Shown here: in pieces, positions 17,033-24,808 of the stretch
Position numbering within the stretch: position 1 is the first letter of the stretch
Layout of the letters: the number at the start of each line of letters is the position of its first letter
Source of the DNA: UBA3496 sp964558115
GTDB lineage: Bacteria > UBA8248
Reading direction: 5' to 3'
Assembly: GCA_964558115.1 (NCBI GenBank)
Contig: CAZLCI010000022.1
Span: 1-29,762, forward strand
Length of the DNA stretch: 29,762 nt
Notes under the pieces: model-generated
The model's database searches: none
What the model was told of the DNA's origin: nothing
What the model saw: only the letters and a program-made list of their open reading frames with translations
Made by a program: the position numbers and the translations under genes

Positions 17033-17818
17033 TTATTGTTTTATTTTTGGATTAGGAAAAATCTCTATATTTGGAAGAACTTTTTCTATATTTTCTCTCT
17101 TCCCAAAAAACACAGGGCCTTCTATTTTCTTTCCATCAGCCATCGAAATAAGATCTATTGGATTTCCGTTGGGGAGAAAACCACCTCCGCCTACTTCTTC
17201 AAGGATTGCTAATGGGGCCAAAATATCCCATATCTGCGGCCTGTCAACCAAAGCAGCAATAGCACATCCAGCCGCAGTATACGCTATATGAGTACTTGCG
17301 CTTCCATATGCGGCAGATTTTCCGATGAAGTTAAAATTAAAGAATTTTTTCTGCGAGGAAGGAACAAAAATCATCGTTTGTTTTTCAATCTGCATTTCTT
17401 TTAAAAACGGTAATTTCTTGCTATTTCTTGTTGCTCCTTTTCCCTTCTCCCCTATAAAAATTTCTTTTGTTTTCGGCATATAAAAACCGCCTGCCAAAGG
17501 AGTCTTCTCACACATTAACCCCACGCAAATTCCCCAGGTAGGCAGCCCTTTAGTATAGGGATTAGTTCCATCAATTGGATCTATAGCCCAAATTCGTTTT
17601 TGGCTTTCTGTAAGCATATTTTCAAAACCAAACTCCTCACCAATACACAAATCTTTTTCGAATTTTTTTAAGATTCTTTCTTTTAAAAACAATTCAATCT
17701 CATAGTCCACTTCACTTACCAAGCTTTGATCTTTTTTTTGACTTACAGACAAAGTCTCTTGTTTCGCAATAGCAATATCGCCCGCTTCTTCTAAGAGTTT
17801 TTTGATAAACTCTCTCAA
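17033..17818 (-). CDS. Inositol-monophosphatase-family phosphatase
   Basis: The Mg-dependent phosphatase of about 261 residues has GEEFG (Glu63/Glu64, counted from the ATG at 17824), WAIDPIDGTNPYTKG (Asp82, Asp85) and PQIWDILAPLAILEE (Asp200), the complete metal-binding set of the IMPase fold. Substrates in this family include inositol-1-phosphate, histidinol phosphate, PAP and fructose-1,6-bisphosphate; the sequence does not discriminate. Start choice: the ATG at 17824 directly abuts the GGAG site (zero spacing), while TTG at 17818 has six bases, so 17818 is used. An attenuator-like leader lies just upstream. Confidence 0.85.
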   Translation of the reverse strand: MREFIKKLLEEAGDIAIAKQETLSVSQKKDQSLVSEVDYEIELFLKERILKKFEKDLCIGEEFGFENMLTESQKRIWAIDPIDGTNPYTKGLPTWGICVGLMCEKTPLAGGFYMPKTKEIFIGEKGKGATRNSKKLPFLKEMQIEKQTMIFVPSSQKKFFNFNFIGKSAAYGSASTHIAYTAAGCAIAALVDRPQIWDILAPLAILEEVGGGGFLPNGNPIDLISMADGKKIEGPVFFGKRENIEKVLPNIEIFPNPKIKQ

Positions 17819-17842
17819 TTTCATCTCCAGTAAGTGAATAAA

Positions 17843-17898
17843 AAAATAAGAAACACAAATTTCTTATTTTGGTTTTTTTTATAACATTTTTGTGTTAT
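17843..17898 (-). promoter_or_regulatory. Candidate leader attenuator upstream of the phosphatase gene
   Basis: An 11-bp stem (17843-17853 with 17860-17870, 6-base loop) is followed on the minus strand by a T-run and then by the ribosome binding site of the phosphatase gene. A second 6-bp hairpin lies at 17881-17898. Bases 17852-17859 can instead pair with 17889-17896 (AACACAAA with TTTGTGTT), which would disrupt both hairpins. Such exclusive pairings are typical of attenuators, but the sequence is AT-rich and may be chance. On the plus strand T8 follows the stem too. The rest of the 17819-17982 gap shows nothing clear. Confidence 0.3.
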
Positions 17899-17982
17899 TC
17901 AGCCTTGTTACTATTTATTTCCTATGACTATCTAACATTTTATCTCTTTCTGGGAATCACTCCAACATGAAATTAGTTTTCT

Positions 17983-19350
17983 ATGCCAATCCAACTTTTT
18001 AAAAAAAATATTGATTACACTGATGGCCCAATAGGCCGCAATGTCTATTTAATATCTATGCCAATTTTTTTTGAACTAGTTGCTTGGAATATTGACAGTA
18101 TTTTGGAGGTGTACTGGATTGGCAGATTAGGTCCTAGCGCACTTGCTGCTATGACTATTGCCTTTATAACTTTGATTTGTGCGCGCGCAGGCGGAATGGG
18201 AATTCGAGTTCCCGCGCAAGCTTTAGTAGCTCAACATATCGGCTCTGGAGACAAAGAAAAAGCTGCTCTCGTAGCAGGGCAAACTTTTCTTTTGCAAATT
18301 TTTTATTTTGTTCCGGTTTCCATTTTAGGGATAATAATCGCACCTTATCTTGTCGGATTTTTTTCTTCCGAAGATCCTCTTAGATCTTTAGCAATTACTT
18401 GTCTTCGATCCGGTTTAATTATGGTTATTTTTATAGATGGGATTTTTACTATCGGAAATCTTTTAAGGGGAGCAGGGGACGTCACTCTTTCTTTAAAAGG
18501 CATGATTGTAAGTTCCTGTATAGTTTTTTGGGCAATGCCTCTCCTTATTTATGGATATGGATATATTCCATCTCTAAAAATAGCGGGAGTATTTATAGGA
18601 CTTGGCGCAGGAAGATTGGTTGGTTGTATGGTAATGACCTATTTTTTGTTTTCGGGACGTTCAAAAATTCCACTTAAACTCTGCCATCTAAAACCTGACA
18701 AAAAAATACTAGCACAAATCATTTCCTTGGGTTGGCCAGCAATGGGTCAAATGTTATTTGAAAGAAGTGCTAATGTAGTTTTGGTATCAATGTTAGCGCC
18801 ATTTGGGGCTATTGGTTTAGCTTCATGGTCAATTGGAAGTAGGGTTAATAATATGGGAAGAATGCCAGGATTCGTTTTACAGTCCTCTTCCAGAACATTA
18901 GTAGGGCAAAATATTGGCGCAGACAAAATAGAGAGGGCGGCTCTCTCGGCAAAATTCGTTCTGTCTCTTTTGTTTTTTATAATGATTTTTGTAACAGCGG
19001 GCTTCTTTTTCTGGGCTAAAGAAATTGTTGTTTTTTTTGGCATGGAAAATGAAGGATCAAAAACTGCTGAAATTTGTTTTCAAATACTAAGCTTAGGGGT
19101 CGGCTTTGAGGCAGCAAGAAGAGTTGTAGCAGGAATTTTTGAGGGGGCAGCAGATACCAAACCTCCAATGATAATAGAAGCGGTTATTCGATGGGGAATT
19201 CTTCTTCCTGTGGCTTATTTGCTTTCTTATACTTTTGATTTAAAAGAATTTGGTATTTGGTGGGCTGTTGCAGGAAGTCAAGTTTTGGGCGGAGTAGCGT
19301 TATTTTCCTGGTACATACTTTCATGGCCAAGAAAACAAAAAGCTATTTAG
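17983..19350 (+). CDS. MATE-family efflux transporter (first of tandem pair)
   Basis: The 455-residue protein with about twelve hydrophobic segments has two MatE halves: the first around DSILEVYWIGRLGPSALAAM and RVPAQALVAQHIGSGDKEKA, the second around LGWPAMGQMLFERSANVV and SSRTLVGQNIGADKIERAA. Members export cationic drugs or metabolites using Na+ or H+. The substrate is unknown. It is followed 37 bases later by a second MATE gene with matching motifs at the same places. No strong ribosome binding site precedes the ATG. Confidence 0.9.
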   Translation: MPIQLFKKNIDYTDGPIGRNVYLISMPIFFELVAWNIDSILEVYWIGRLGPSALAAMTIAFITLICARAGGMGIRVPAQALVAQHIGSGDKEKAALVAGQTFLLQIFYFVPVSILGIIIAPYLVGFFSSEDPLRSLAITCLRSGLIMVIFIDGIFTIGNLLRGAGDVTLSLKGMIVSSCIVFWAMPLLIYGYGYIPSLKIAGVFIGLGAGRLVGCMVMTYFLFSGRSKIPLKLCHLKPDKKILAQIISLGWPAMGQMLFERSANVVLVSMLAPFGAIGLASWSIGSRVNNMGRMPGFVLQSSSRTLVGQNIGADKIERAALSAKFVLSLLFFIMIFVTAGFFFWAKEIVVFFGMENEGSKTAEICFQILSLGVGFEAARRVVAGIFEGAADTKPPMIIEAVIRWGILLPVAYLLSYTFDLKEFGIWWAVAGSQVLGGVALFSWYILSWPRKQKAI

Positions 19351-19387
19351 TTAATTAAAAAAATTAATATCTGTTGGTCACATAAAA

Positions 19388-20788
19388 TTGAAAAATGACA
19401 GAAAAATCAATTCATACAATTTCACAAAAGGTCGAGTTTCTCGAGGAATTGTTAGGATTGCAATTCCTTCTTGTTTAGAAAATGTTTGTTGGAATCTAGA
19501 CGCTCTGGTAGAGGTTTATTGGATAGGAAGACTAGGAGGTCCAGAATATTTAGCCGCTGTTTCCCTTGCGTTCATGATAATTTTTTTTCTTCGAGCTATA
19601 GGTTTTGGATTCCGAACAGCAGGAAGTGCATTAGTTTCTCAAAAAATCGGCTCTGGAGATACTTTAGGCGCTAAATTTGCTGCCGCACAAACGATATTAT
19701 TGGCTTTTATTTATTATCTTAGCATCTCAGTTTTTGGATTTATATTTTCTCCATTTCTTATGTCCTTATTAACAGAAGATCAAAAAGTTTTGTCTTTAGG
19801 TATTGATTACTTACAAACTAGTTTTTTATTTTTTGCATTTGTGGATGGCATTTTTACTATAGGCCATCAATTTCGTGCGTCAGGAGAACCCCGCTTCTCG
19901 CTATACGGACAACTTTGTTCGCCAATAATATCTTTTTTTAGTGTTCCATTTTTTATCCATGGATTTTTTGGTTTTCACGGATTTGGACTATCCGGTGGAG
20001 CAATAGGAGTCGGAATGGGAAGATTTATAGGTGTGTGCTTGATGTTTCTTATCATTTTCACCGGAAGATCAAAGATCTCTTTTGGAGCGAAAGAAATGCT
20101 TCCAAACTCAAAGCTTATTTGGCAAATCATTAAGATAGGGTGGCCTGCTGCAACACAAAATTTATTAGAACGGGGCTCAAGTTTAATTCTCCTAAAAATT
20201 TTGTCAATTTTTGGCCCTGTTTATCTTGCTGCCTGGACAGTTGGAAATCGTATTTCATTGTTGGCAAGAAATCCGAGTTTTGGGATTCAATCTGCACTTA
20301 GAACAATGGTAGGACAAAACATAGGAGCTAGAGAATTCAATCGTGCAACAAATAGTGTAAAGTTTTCATTCTTGGTTTTAATTGTACTTATGGGTTCTAT
20401 TGCAATTTTACTTTTTCTTTTTGCAGAGAACTTATCTGAATTTTTTGGACTAAAGGACGAACTGTCAATAAAAGTCTCTGTCTTGTGTTTAAGAATTTTA
20501 TCTGTAGGATTGTTTTTCGAAGCGATTTTCAGAATGATACTAGGAGCCTTTCATGGAGCAGCCAATACAAAACCTCCAATGATAGTTGAATTTTTTACAA
20601 GATGGTTCGTTCAAATTCCTGTAGCATATGTAATTTCTATAATTTTAGATTTTGGTGGTTCAGGAGTTTGGATCGCTATGTCAGGAGGACAAATTCTTTC
20701 ATGTGTGCTTTTATTGTTATGGTATTATTTTTGGATTAAGAAAGAAGGAATTGGAAGTTATTCAGTATTAAAAAACAAGGGAATTTGA
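19388..20788 (+). CDS. MATE-family efflux transporter (second of tandem pair)
   Basis: The 466-residue protein is a paralogue of the gene before it, sharing VEVYWIGRLGG-PEYLAA, GSALVSQKIGSGDTLGAK, the second-half GWPAATQNLLERGSS block and LRTMVGQNIGAREF. The order of segments is the same through its length, so the pair looks like a diverged tandem duplication. The start is TTG at 19388 with a weak ribosome binding site. Its TGA stop (20786-20788) overlaps the ATG of the next gene, so the radical SAM gene is translated from the same transcript. Confidence 0.9.
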   Translation: MKNDRKINSYNFTKGRVSRGIVRIAIPSCLENVCWNLDALVEVYWIGRLGGPEYLAAVSLAFMIIFFLRAIGFGFRTAGSALVSQKIGSGDTLGAKFAAAQTILLAFIYYLSISVFGFIFSPFLMSLLTEDQKVLSLGIDYLQTSFLFFAFVDGIFTIGHQFRASGEPRFSLYGQLCSPIISFFSVPFFIHGFFGFHGFGLSGGAIGVGMGRFIGVCLMFLIIFTGRSKISFGAKEMLPNSKLIWQIIKIGWPAATQNLLERGSSLILLKILSIFGPVYLAAWTVGNRISLLARNPSFGIQSALRTMVGQNIGAREFNRATNSVKFSFLVLIVLMGSIAILLFLFAENLSEFFGLKDELSIKVSVLCLRILSVGLFFEAIFRMILGAFHGAANTKPPMIVEFFTRWFVQIPVAYVISIILDFGGSGVWIAMSGGQILSCVLLLLWYYFWIKKEGIGSYSVLKNKGI

Positions 20789-21585
20789 TGAGAGATTTTC
20801 CAGAAACACAATCTACTATTTATGGCCCTGTGGACTCATGGAGATTTGGGTTTTCTCTGGGAGTTGATCTTATTTTAAGAACAAGCGTCTGCTCTTTCAA
20901 TTGCGTTTACTGTCAACTTGGCTCGATACAAGAAGTAACTAGCGAAAGACAGTTATTTGTTGAAACTGAAAGGGTTATGTCCGATTTACTAAAATCCGAC
21001 TGGCAAAAATCAGATATTATTACTTTTAGCGGGAGCGGAGAGCCCACCTTGGCTACAAATCTGGGAGAAACTTTAAAAAAAATTAAAGAGTACACTAAGA
21101 TTGAAACTCATGTTTTAACAAATGGCACTTTGCTTGAGGATAAAGCTGTCCGTTCTGAACTTTGTAATGCAGATAGGGTATCTGTAAAGCTAGATGCCGT
21201 AGATGAAAAAATGTTTGCTACTGTAAATAGACCTTTTGATGGGATTACCCTCAAGTCGATTTTAAATGGAACAAAGATGTTTCGAAAAGAATTCCCTGGA
21301 TTTTTCGATACGCAAATCATGTTTCTGCCCGCAAACAGAAAAATGACAACTCAACTTTGTGACTTAATAAACGAGATCAAGCCGGATGAAGTTCAGCTAA
21401 ATACTCCTAAAAGAGCTTATCCTTCTTCTTGGTTTATAGAATCAAGGGGACGATATGACTACAAAAAATCAAAAGTAAGGCTCCACGATCTTAAGGTGAT
21501 CGAAAGAGAAGAAGCAGTTGAAATAGAAAACGAGATAAGAAAAAAAACCGGTCTTGTAGTTAGTAGTGTTTATGGAGAATCTTGA
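20788..21585 (+). CDS. COG0731-type radical SAM protein
   Basis: The protein of about 265 residues begins with STIYGPVDSWRFGFSLGVDL, a family-specific block, then CSFNCVYCQLG with cluster cysteines Cys35, Cys39 and Cys42. FSGSGEPTLATNLGE follows as the SAM-binding GGEPT-like region. These small radical SAM proteins (related in sequence to TYW1) are widespread and functionally undefined in bacteria. The frame opens at a TTG one codon earlier, but the ATG at 20788 behind AAGGGAATTTG is likelier. It overlaps the upstream MATE stop by one base, which suggests the two act together; the substrate is unknown. Confidence 0.8.
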   Translation: MRDFPETQSTIYGPVDSWRFGFSLGVDLILRTSVCSFNCVYCQLGSIQEVTSERQLFVETERVMSDLLKSDWQKSDIITFSGSGEPTLATNLGETLKKIKEYTKIETHVLTNGTLLEDKAVRSELCNADRVSVKLDAVDEKMFATVNRPFDGITLKSILNGTKMFRKEFPGFFDTQIMFLPANRKMTTQLCDLINEIKPDEVQLNTPKRAYPSSWFIESRGRYDYKKSKVRLHDLKVIEREEAVEIENEIRKKTGLVVSSVYGES

Positions 21586-21614
21586 GAAATTTTTATTTAT
21601 TATTTGAGGAAAAA

Positions 21615-21743
21615 ATGATTCGAGGATTGATTTGGTTGGCAGGAACATTAATCCTAGCTTTTTTGTGTTTTTGGTTTTTAAGTAGTGTTTGCGGAAACAG
21701 TAAAATTTTTCCATCCATTTATGTATATTTTTGCGGTAGTTAA
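21615..21743 (+). CDS. Possible 42-residue membrane peptide
   Basis: An ATG at 21615 five bases after an AGGA site opens a 42-codon frame ending TAA at 21743. Residues 4-24 form one hydrophobic helix (GLIWLAGTLILAFLCFWFL), followed by a short tail with Cys26 and Cys40. The good ribosome binding site and single transmembrane helix favour a real small protein, but it is short and no family is recognised. It lies between the radical SAM gene and the receiver-like gene. Confidence 0.35.
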   Translation: MIRGLIWLAGTLILAFLCFWFLSSVCGNSKIFPSIYVYFCGS

Positions 21744-21756
21744 AATTCTTAAAAAA

Positions 21757-22155
21757 ATGAGTTTATTTCAAAAAGAGAAAAAAATACTAATTGTTTGCTC
21801 CGATCTTATTTTTTCAGGGCAAATTCGTTCTTTTTTTAAATTAAAAGATGAAAGAATAGAATTTCTAGAAAATCGAAATGAATTTCAAAATGCTCTAACT
21901 AAATTTCATGTTATTCTAATTCTTTTCGATTTACATCATCCCTCTTTGGGCAACAGAGAAGCCTTTTCTCTAATAAAAGAAGTTAGAGAAAATCCTGAAA
22001 ATAGTTCTGCTTTAGCTGTTTCTTGGGGAGCACATACAGAAAATACACTCCTAAAATCGGCCTTAAAATACGGTTTTGATAAAGCTATGCCTAGATCGTC
22101 TTTTGTAAGGGAACTTCCAAAAATTATAAACAAAACACTACTTGAATTTTATTAA
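21757..22155 (+). CDS. Receiver-like (response regulator fold) protein, degenerate
   Basis: The 132-residue protein has the alternating strand-helix order of a response-regulator receiver: KKILIVCSDLIFS, then VILILFDLHHPSL (Asp58 at the phosphoacceptor position) and ALAVSWGAHTENTLLKSALKYGFDKAMPRSSF. The acidic pair normally at the end of strand 1 is reduced to Asp16 and the conserved strand-5 lysine is not evident (MPRS), so normal phosphorylation is doubtful. No output domain is attached. The frame stays open to 21685, but the earlier starts run through the preceding small frame. No kinase is nearby. Confidence 0.55.
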   Translation: MSLFQKEKKILIVCSDLIFSGQIRSFFKLKDERIEFLENRNEFQNALTKFHVILILFDLHHPSLGNREAFSLIKEVRENPENSSALAVSWGAHTENTLLKSALKYGFDKAMPRSSFVRELPKIINKTLLEFY

Positions 22156-22161
22156 TCGAAT

Positions 22162-22473
22162 ATGAATAAATTAAAAGAAAAGATAAACCCATATGAGTAC
22201 AAAGGCTCTTTAATATGGTGGATTGAAATTATTTCATCACAGCAAAATTATTTACAAGCAATAATTTTGGGATATGATGGTCTGGCATATTATCAAGGGA
22301 TAAATAAAAATTATCGTACTTCTAGAGACGGAACAATTTATTCGCTAGGTCGCTTAACTTCAATGCCACAAAATAAAAATCAATGCAGCAATCTTCTTTT
22401 AAGTCTAGGAAAAGAGATGCCCCTAAATATATTACCTAACTCACCAAGTATTTCTTATGATTTTCAGCCATAA
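22162..22473 (+). CDS. Conserved-looking 103-residue protein of unknown function
   Basis: The frame starts six bases after the receiver-like gene stop and ends just before tupA. The translation is compact and soluble, with WWIEIISSQQNYLQAIILGY, a YDGLAYYQGI segment, a SRDGTIYSLGRLTS segment and a C-terminal GKEMPLNILPNSPSI. No transmembrane helix or catalytic motif is apparent and I do not recognise the family. Tight packing between two other genes favours a real gene co-expressed with the receiver-like protein and perhaps with tupABC. Confidence 0.5.
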   Translation: MNKLKEKINPYEYKGSLIWWIEIISSQQNYLQAIILGYDGLAYYQGINKNYRTSRDGTIYSLGRLTSMPQNKNQCSNLLLSLGKEMPLNILPNSPSISYDFQP

Positions 22474-22504
22474 AAAAGTTTTAAAAAACAAAGGATTTTT
22501 AATA

Positions 22505-23332
22505 TTGAAAAATGCGATTTTATTTCTGGCTTTAATTTTTTTTTCTGTTACAAGTGTTGATGCAAAAAGACTCAAATTCGCAACAACAACTTCTATTGCG
22601 AATAGTGGAATTCTATCTCCATTGTTATCTGCTTACAAAAAAACACAAGAAATTACTGTTCATCCAATTATTACGGGAACAGGAAAAGCCCTTCAGTTAG
22701 GAAAACATGGGGATGTCGACCTGGTGCTTACACATGCTCCAAAATTAGAAAACTTATTTGTCAGAAAAAAACATGGGATCAATAAAAAGAAAATTATGTT
22801 TAATTACTTTTTAGTCGCTGGTCCATCTTCTAAGAAACTGCAAAGTAAAAGCGAAAAAGTCGTAGACATTTTAAAACAAATAGCCACAAAAAAGTATAAC
22901 TGGATAAGCAGAGGAGATAATTCAGGAACCCATGTCAAAGAAATGGAATTATGGAAAAATGCTAAACTTAATCCACTTGGAGAATGGTATTTATCTTCAG
23001 GCCTAGGGATGGGCAGATCTTTAATAATAGCAGAAGAAAAAAATGCTTTTATACTATCAGATAGAGGAACATATCTTTCTTTTTTACATCGGGAAAAAAT
23101 CAATCTCAAGATTATTTTTGGGCGAAATGACAAAAATTTATTAAACATATATTCCGTAATCCAAGTAAATCCTATTAAACATAAAAAAATCTTATATAAT
23201 GAAGCGAAAAGATTTTCTGATTTTTTGCTTTCTAATACCGCGCAGTGCATAATCGAAAATTTTAAAATTAAACAAATACCTCTTTTTTATCCAGCAAGTT
23301 CGTGTACGAATAACCAACCTCAAAGGAAGTAA
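22505..23332 (+). CDS. tupA: Tungstate-binding periplasmic protein TupA
   Basis: The 275-residue precursor has a signal peptide (MKNAILFLALIFFSVTSVDA, cleavage near residue 20) and then LKFATTTSIANSGILSPL, where the TTTS segment binds the oxyanion. GTGKALQLGKHGDVD, APKLENLFV, ISRGDNSGTHVKE and LILSDRGTYL-like (FILSDRGTYL) are the TupA/WtpA-type blocks that separate it from ModA. The TTG at 22505 is preferred over ATG 22457: it gives a clean signal peptide, has AAGGA nine bases upstream and avoids overlap with the previous gene. It overlaps tupB at the stop (TAATG). TupA captures tungstate for the TupBC transporter. Confidence 0.9.
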   Translation: MKNAILFLALIFFSVTSVDAKRLKFATTTSIANSGILSPLLSAYKKTQEITVHPIITGTGKALQLGKHGDVDLVLTHAPKLENLFVRKKHGINKKKIMFNYFLVAGPSSKKLQSKSEKVVDILKQIATKKYNWISRGDNSGTHVKEMELWKNAKLNPLGEWYLSSGLGMGRSLIIAEEKNAFILSDRGTYLSFLHREKINLKIIFGRNDKNLLNIYSVIQVNPIKHKKILYNEAKRFSDFLLSNTAQCIIENFKIKQIPLFYPASSCTNNQPQRK

Positions 23333-24021
23333 TGATGGGATTTTTAATAGAAGGTTTTTTTAGTGCAATTAATCTAATTTTTAATCTTGATAATATGGTT
23401 CTTAGTGCTGCCTACACGACGATTCAGGTTGGTTTTATTTCAACTATTTTCGCAACCCTGATAGGTCTTCCTATAGGCTTTTCTCTTGCAACTTTTTCAT
23501 TTAGAGGAAAGAAAATTTTAATCCTCCTAATACAAACACTTCTAGGGCTGCCAACTGTTGTTATAGGACTGATTGTATACGGATTCCTTTCTAAAAAAGG
23601 TCCCTTAGGAGGTACAGATTTGCTTTTTACTCCATCTGCTATTGTTATAGGGTTAGTCATTCTTGCAACTCCAATTGTAATAGTTTTTTCCTACACAACA
23701 ATAAAAACTGTTGATTTCCGAGTCAGAGAAACTGCTTTCTCATTAGGCGCATCAGAACTTAAAGCAGCATGGACAGTAATTTGCGAAATACGATATGAAA
23801 TTTTAGCGGTTATTCTAGCGGCCTTTTCAAGAGTTAGCTCTGAAATTGGAATTGCACTCATGCTAGGAGGAAACATTAAAGGATTTACAAGAACATTAAC
23901 AACTGCAATTGCACTGGAAAGCACAAAGGGAGAGTTTGCTTTTGGTATTGCTCTTTCAATTATTTTGCTTTGTATAATACTTATTGCAAATTTAATGTCA
24001 TTTATATTTAGAAAGTTATAA
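23332..24021 (+). CDS. tupB: Tungstate ABC transporter permease TupB
   Basis: The 229-residue inner-membrane permease has about five or six hydrophobic segments and the ABC coupling-loop motif near residues 138-160 (ETAFSLGASELKAAWTVI), the EAA-type signature that contacts the ATPase. The N-terminal TTIQVGFISTIFATLIGLPIG and LGLPTVVIGLIVYG match the ModB/TupB group. Two adjacent ATGs (23332 and 23335) are possible starts. The start overlaps the tupA stop, and tupC follows directly. Confidence 0.9.
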   Translation: MMGFLIEGFFSAINLIFNLDNMVLSAAYTTIQVGFISTIFATLIGLPIGFSLATFSFRGKKILILLIQTLLGLPTVVIGLIVYGFLSKKGPLGGTDLLFTPSAIVIGLVILATPIVIVFSYTTIKTVDFRVRETAFSLGASELKAAWTVICEIRYEILAVILAAFSRVSSEIGIALMLGGNIKGFTRTLTTAIALESTKGEFAFGIALSIILLCIILIANLMSFIFRKL

Positions 24022-24681
24022 ATGAGTTTTATTTTAAAAAATATAGAAGTTGAGTTTGGAGGATTTAATGCGTTAGCAATAGATTCTATTGAAATTCCTA
24101 CATCTAAAACAACTTGGATTACAGGTCCTAATGGTTCAGGGAAAACCACATTTTTAAAGCTTCTTGCGGGTTTAATTGCTCCAAAGACGGGTATCTTCTC
24201 TTATAATTATAAAAATCTTATTACTAAAAAAAATTATATGGAGTATCGACAAAAAACCACATTCCTCTCCCAAGAGCCATATTTGTTTAGGGGAACTGTT
24301 CTTAAAAATGTAATGTATGGTCTTAATAATCGAAAATTTGCTAGAAAAGAATTAAAAATAAAAGCATTAAATGCTATGCAACAGACAGGAACCTTAGATT
24401 TGTCTAACAGAGATTCTAAGCATTTGTCGGTGGGTGAAAAAAAAAGGGTTGCACTTGCTAGATGTATAGCAATAGATTATGAAACTTTTCTATTAGATGA
24501 ACCACTTGCCGGTTTAGACGAAAACAGCATTTCTCAAATTACAAATTTAATAAAAGAATTATCACAACTCAAAAAAACACTAATAATAAGCACCCACAAC
24601 CATGAAATTATTAAAAATAAAAATGATTTTTTTATCCATCTAGAATCAGGAAAAATAAAAAATTTAAGCAACAAAAAATAG
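24022..24681 (+). CDS. tupC: Tungstate ABC transporter ATP-binding protein TupC
   Basis: The 219-residue ATPase has Walker A GPNGSGKTT (near residues 35-43), Q-loop FLSQEPYLFRGTVLKNVMYGL, the signature LSVGEKKRVALARCIA, Walker B FLLDEPLAGLD and the switch His in ISTHNHE. There is no C-terminal regulatory (Mop) domain, unlike ModC, which fits TupC. Its start abuts the tupB stop. The three genes form one transport unit. Confidence 0.92.
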   Translation: MSFILKNIEVEFGGFNALAIDSIEIPTSKTTWITGPNGSGKTTFLKLLAGLIAPKTGIFSYNYKNLITKKNYMEYRQKTTFLSQEPYLFRGTVLKNVMYGLNNRKFARKELKIKALNAMQQTGTLDLSNRDSKHLSVGEKKRVALARCIAIDYETFLLDEPLAGLDENSISQITNLIKELSQLKKTLIISTHNHEIIKNKNDFFIHLESGKIKNLSNKK

Positions 24682-24726
24682 CCATTTAACAAGAAAGTAG
24701 TGGTTTTTGTTTCTTCATTTAGTATT

Positions 24727-24753
24727 TTGTTTTCTTTGATAAGCTGGTATAAA
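24727..24753 (+). promoter_or_regulatory. Possible promoter for dnaN
   Basis: TTGTTT (24727-24732) and TATAAA (24748-24753) with a 15-base spacer lie about 55 bases before the dnaN start. The spacer is short and the region AT-rich, so support is weak. No DnaA boxes are seen in the 127-base gap. Confidence 0.25.
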
Positions 24754-24808
24754 TGTACTGTCTGCTTTTTGTAACTTTTTCTTTCAATATTACTTGGAGT
24801 CCTTTCTT

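Noticed and set aside
22457..22504. N-terminal extension of tupA to ATG 22457
   Set aside because: It overlaps the preceding gene, lacks a ribosome binding site and would put basic residues before the signal peptide; TTG 22505 has a good site and gives a clean signal peptide.
24682..24808. Replication origin next to dnaN
   Set aside because: No DnaA-box-like repeats (TTATCCACA-type) were found in the gap.
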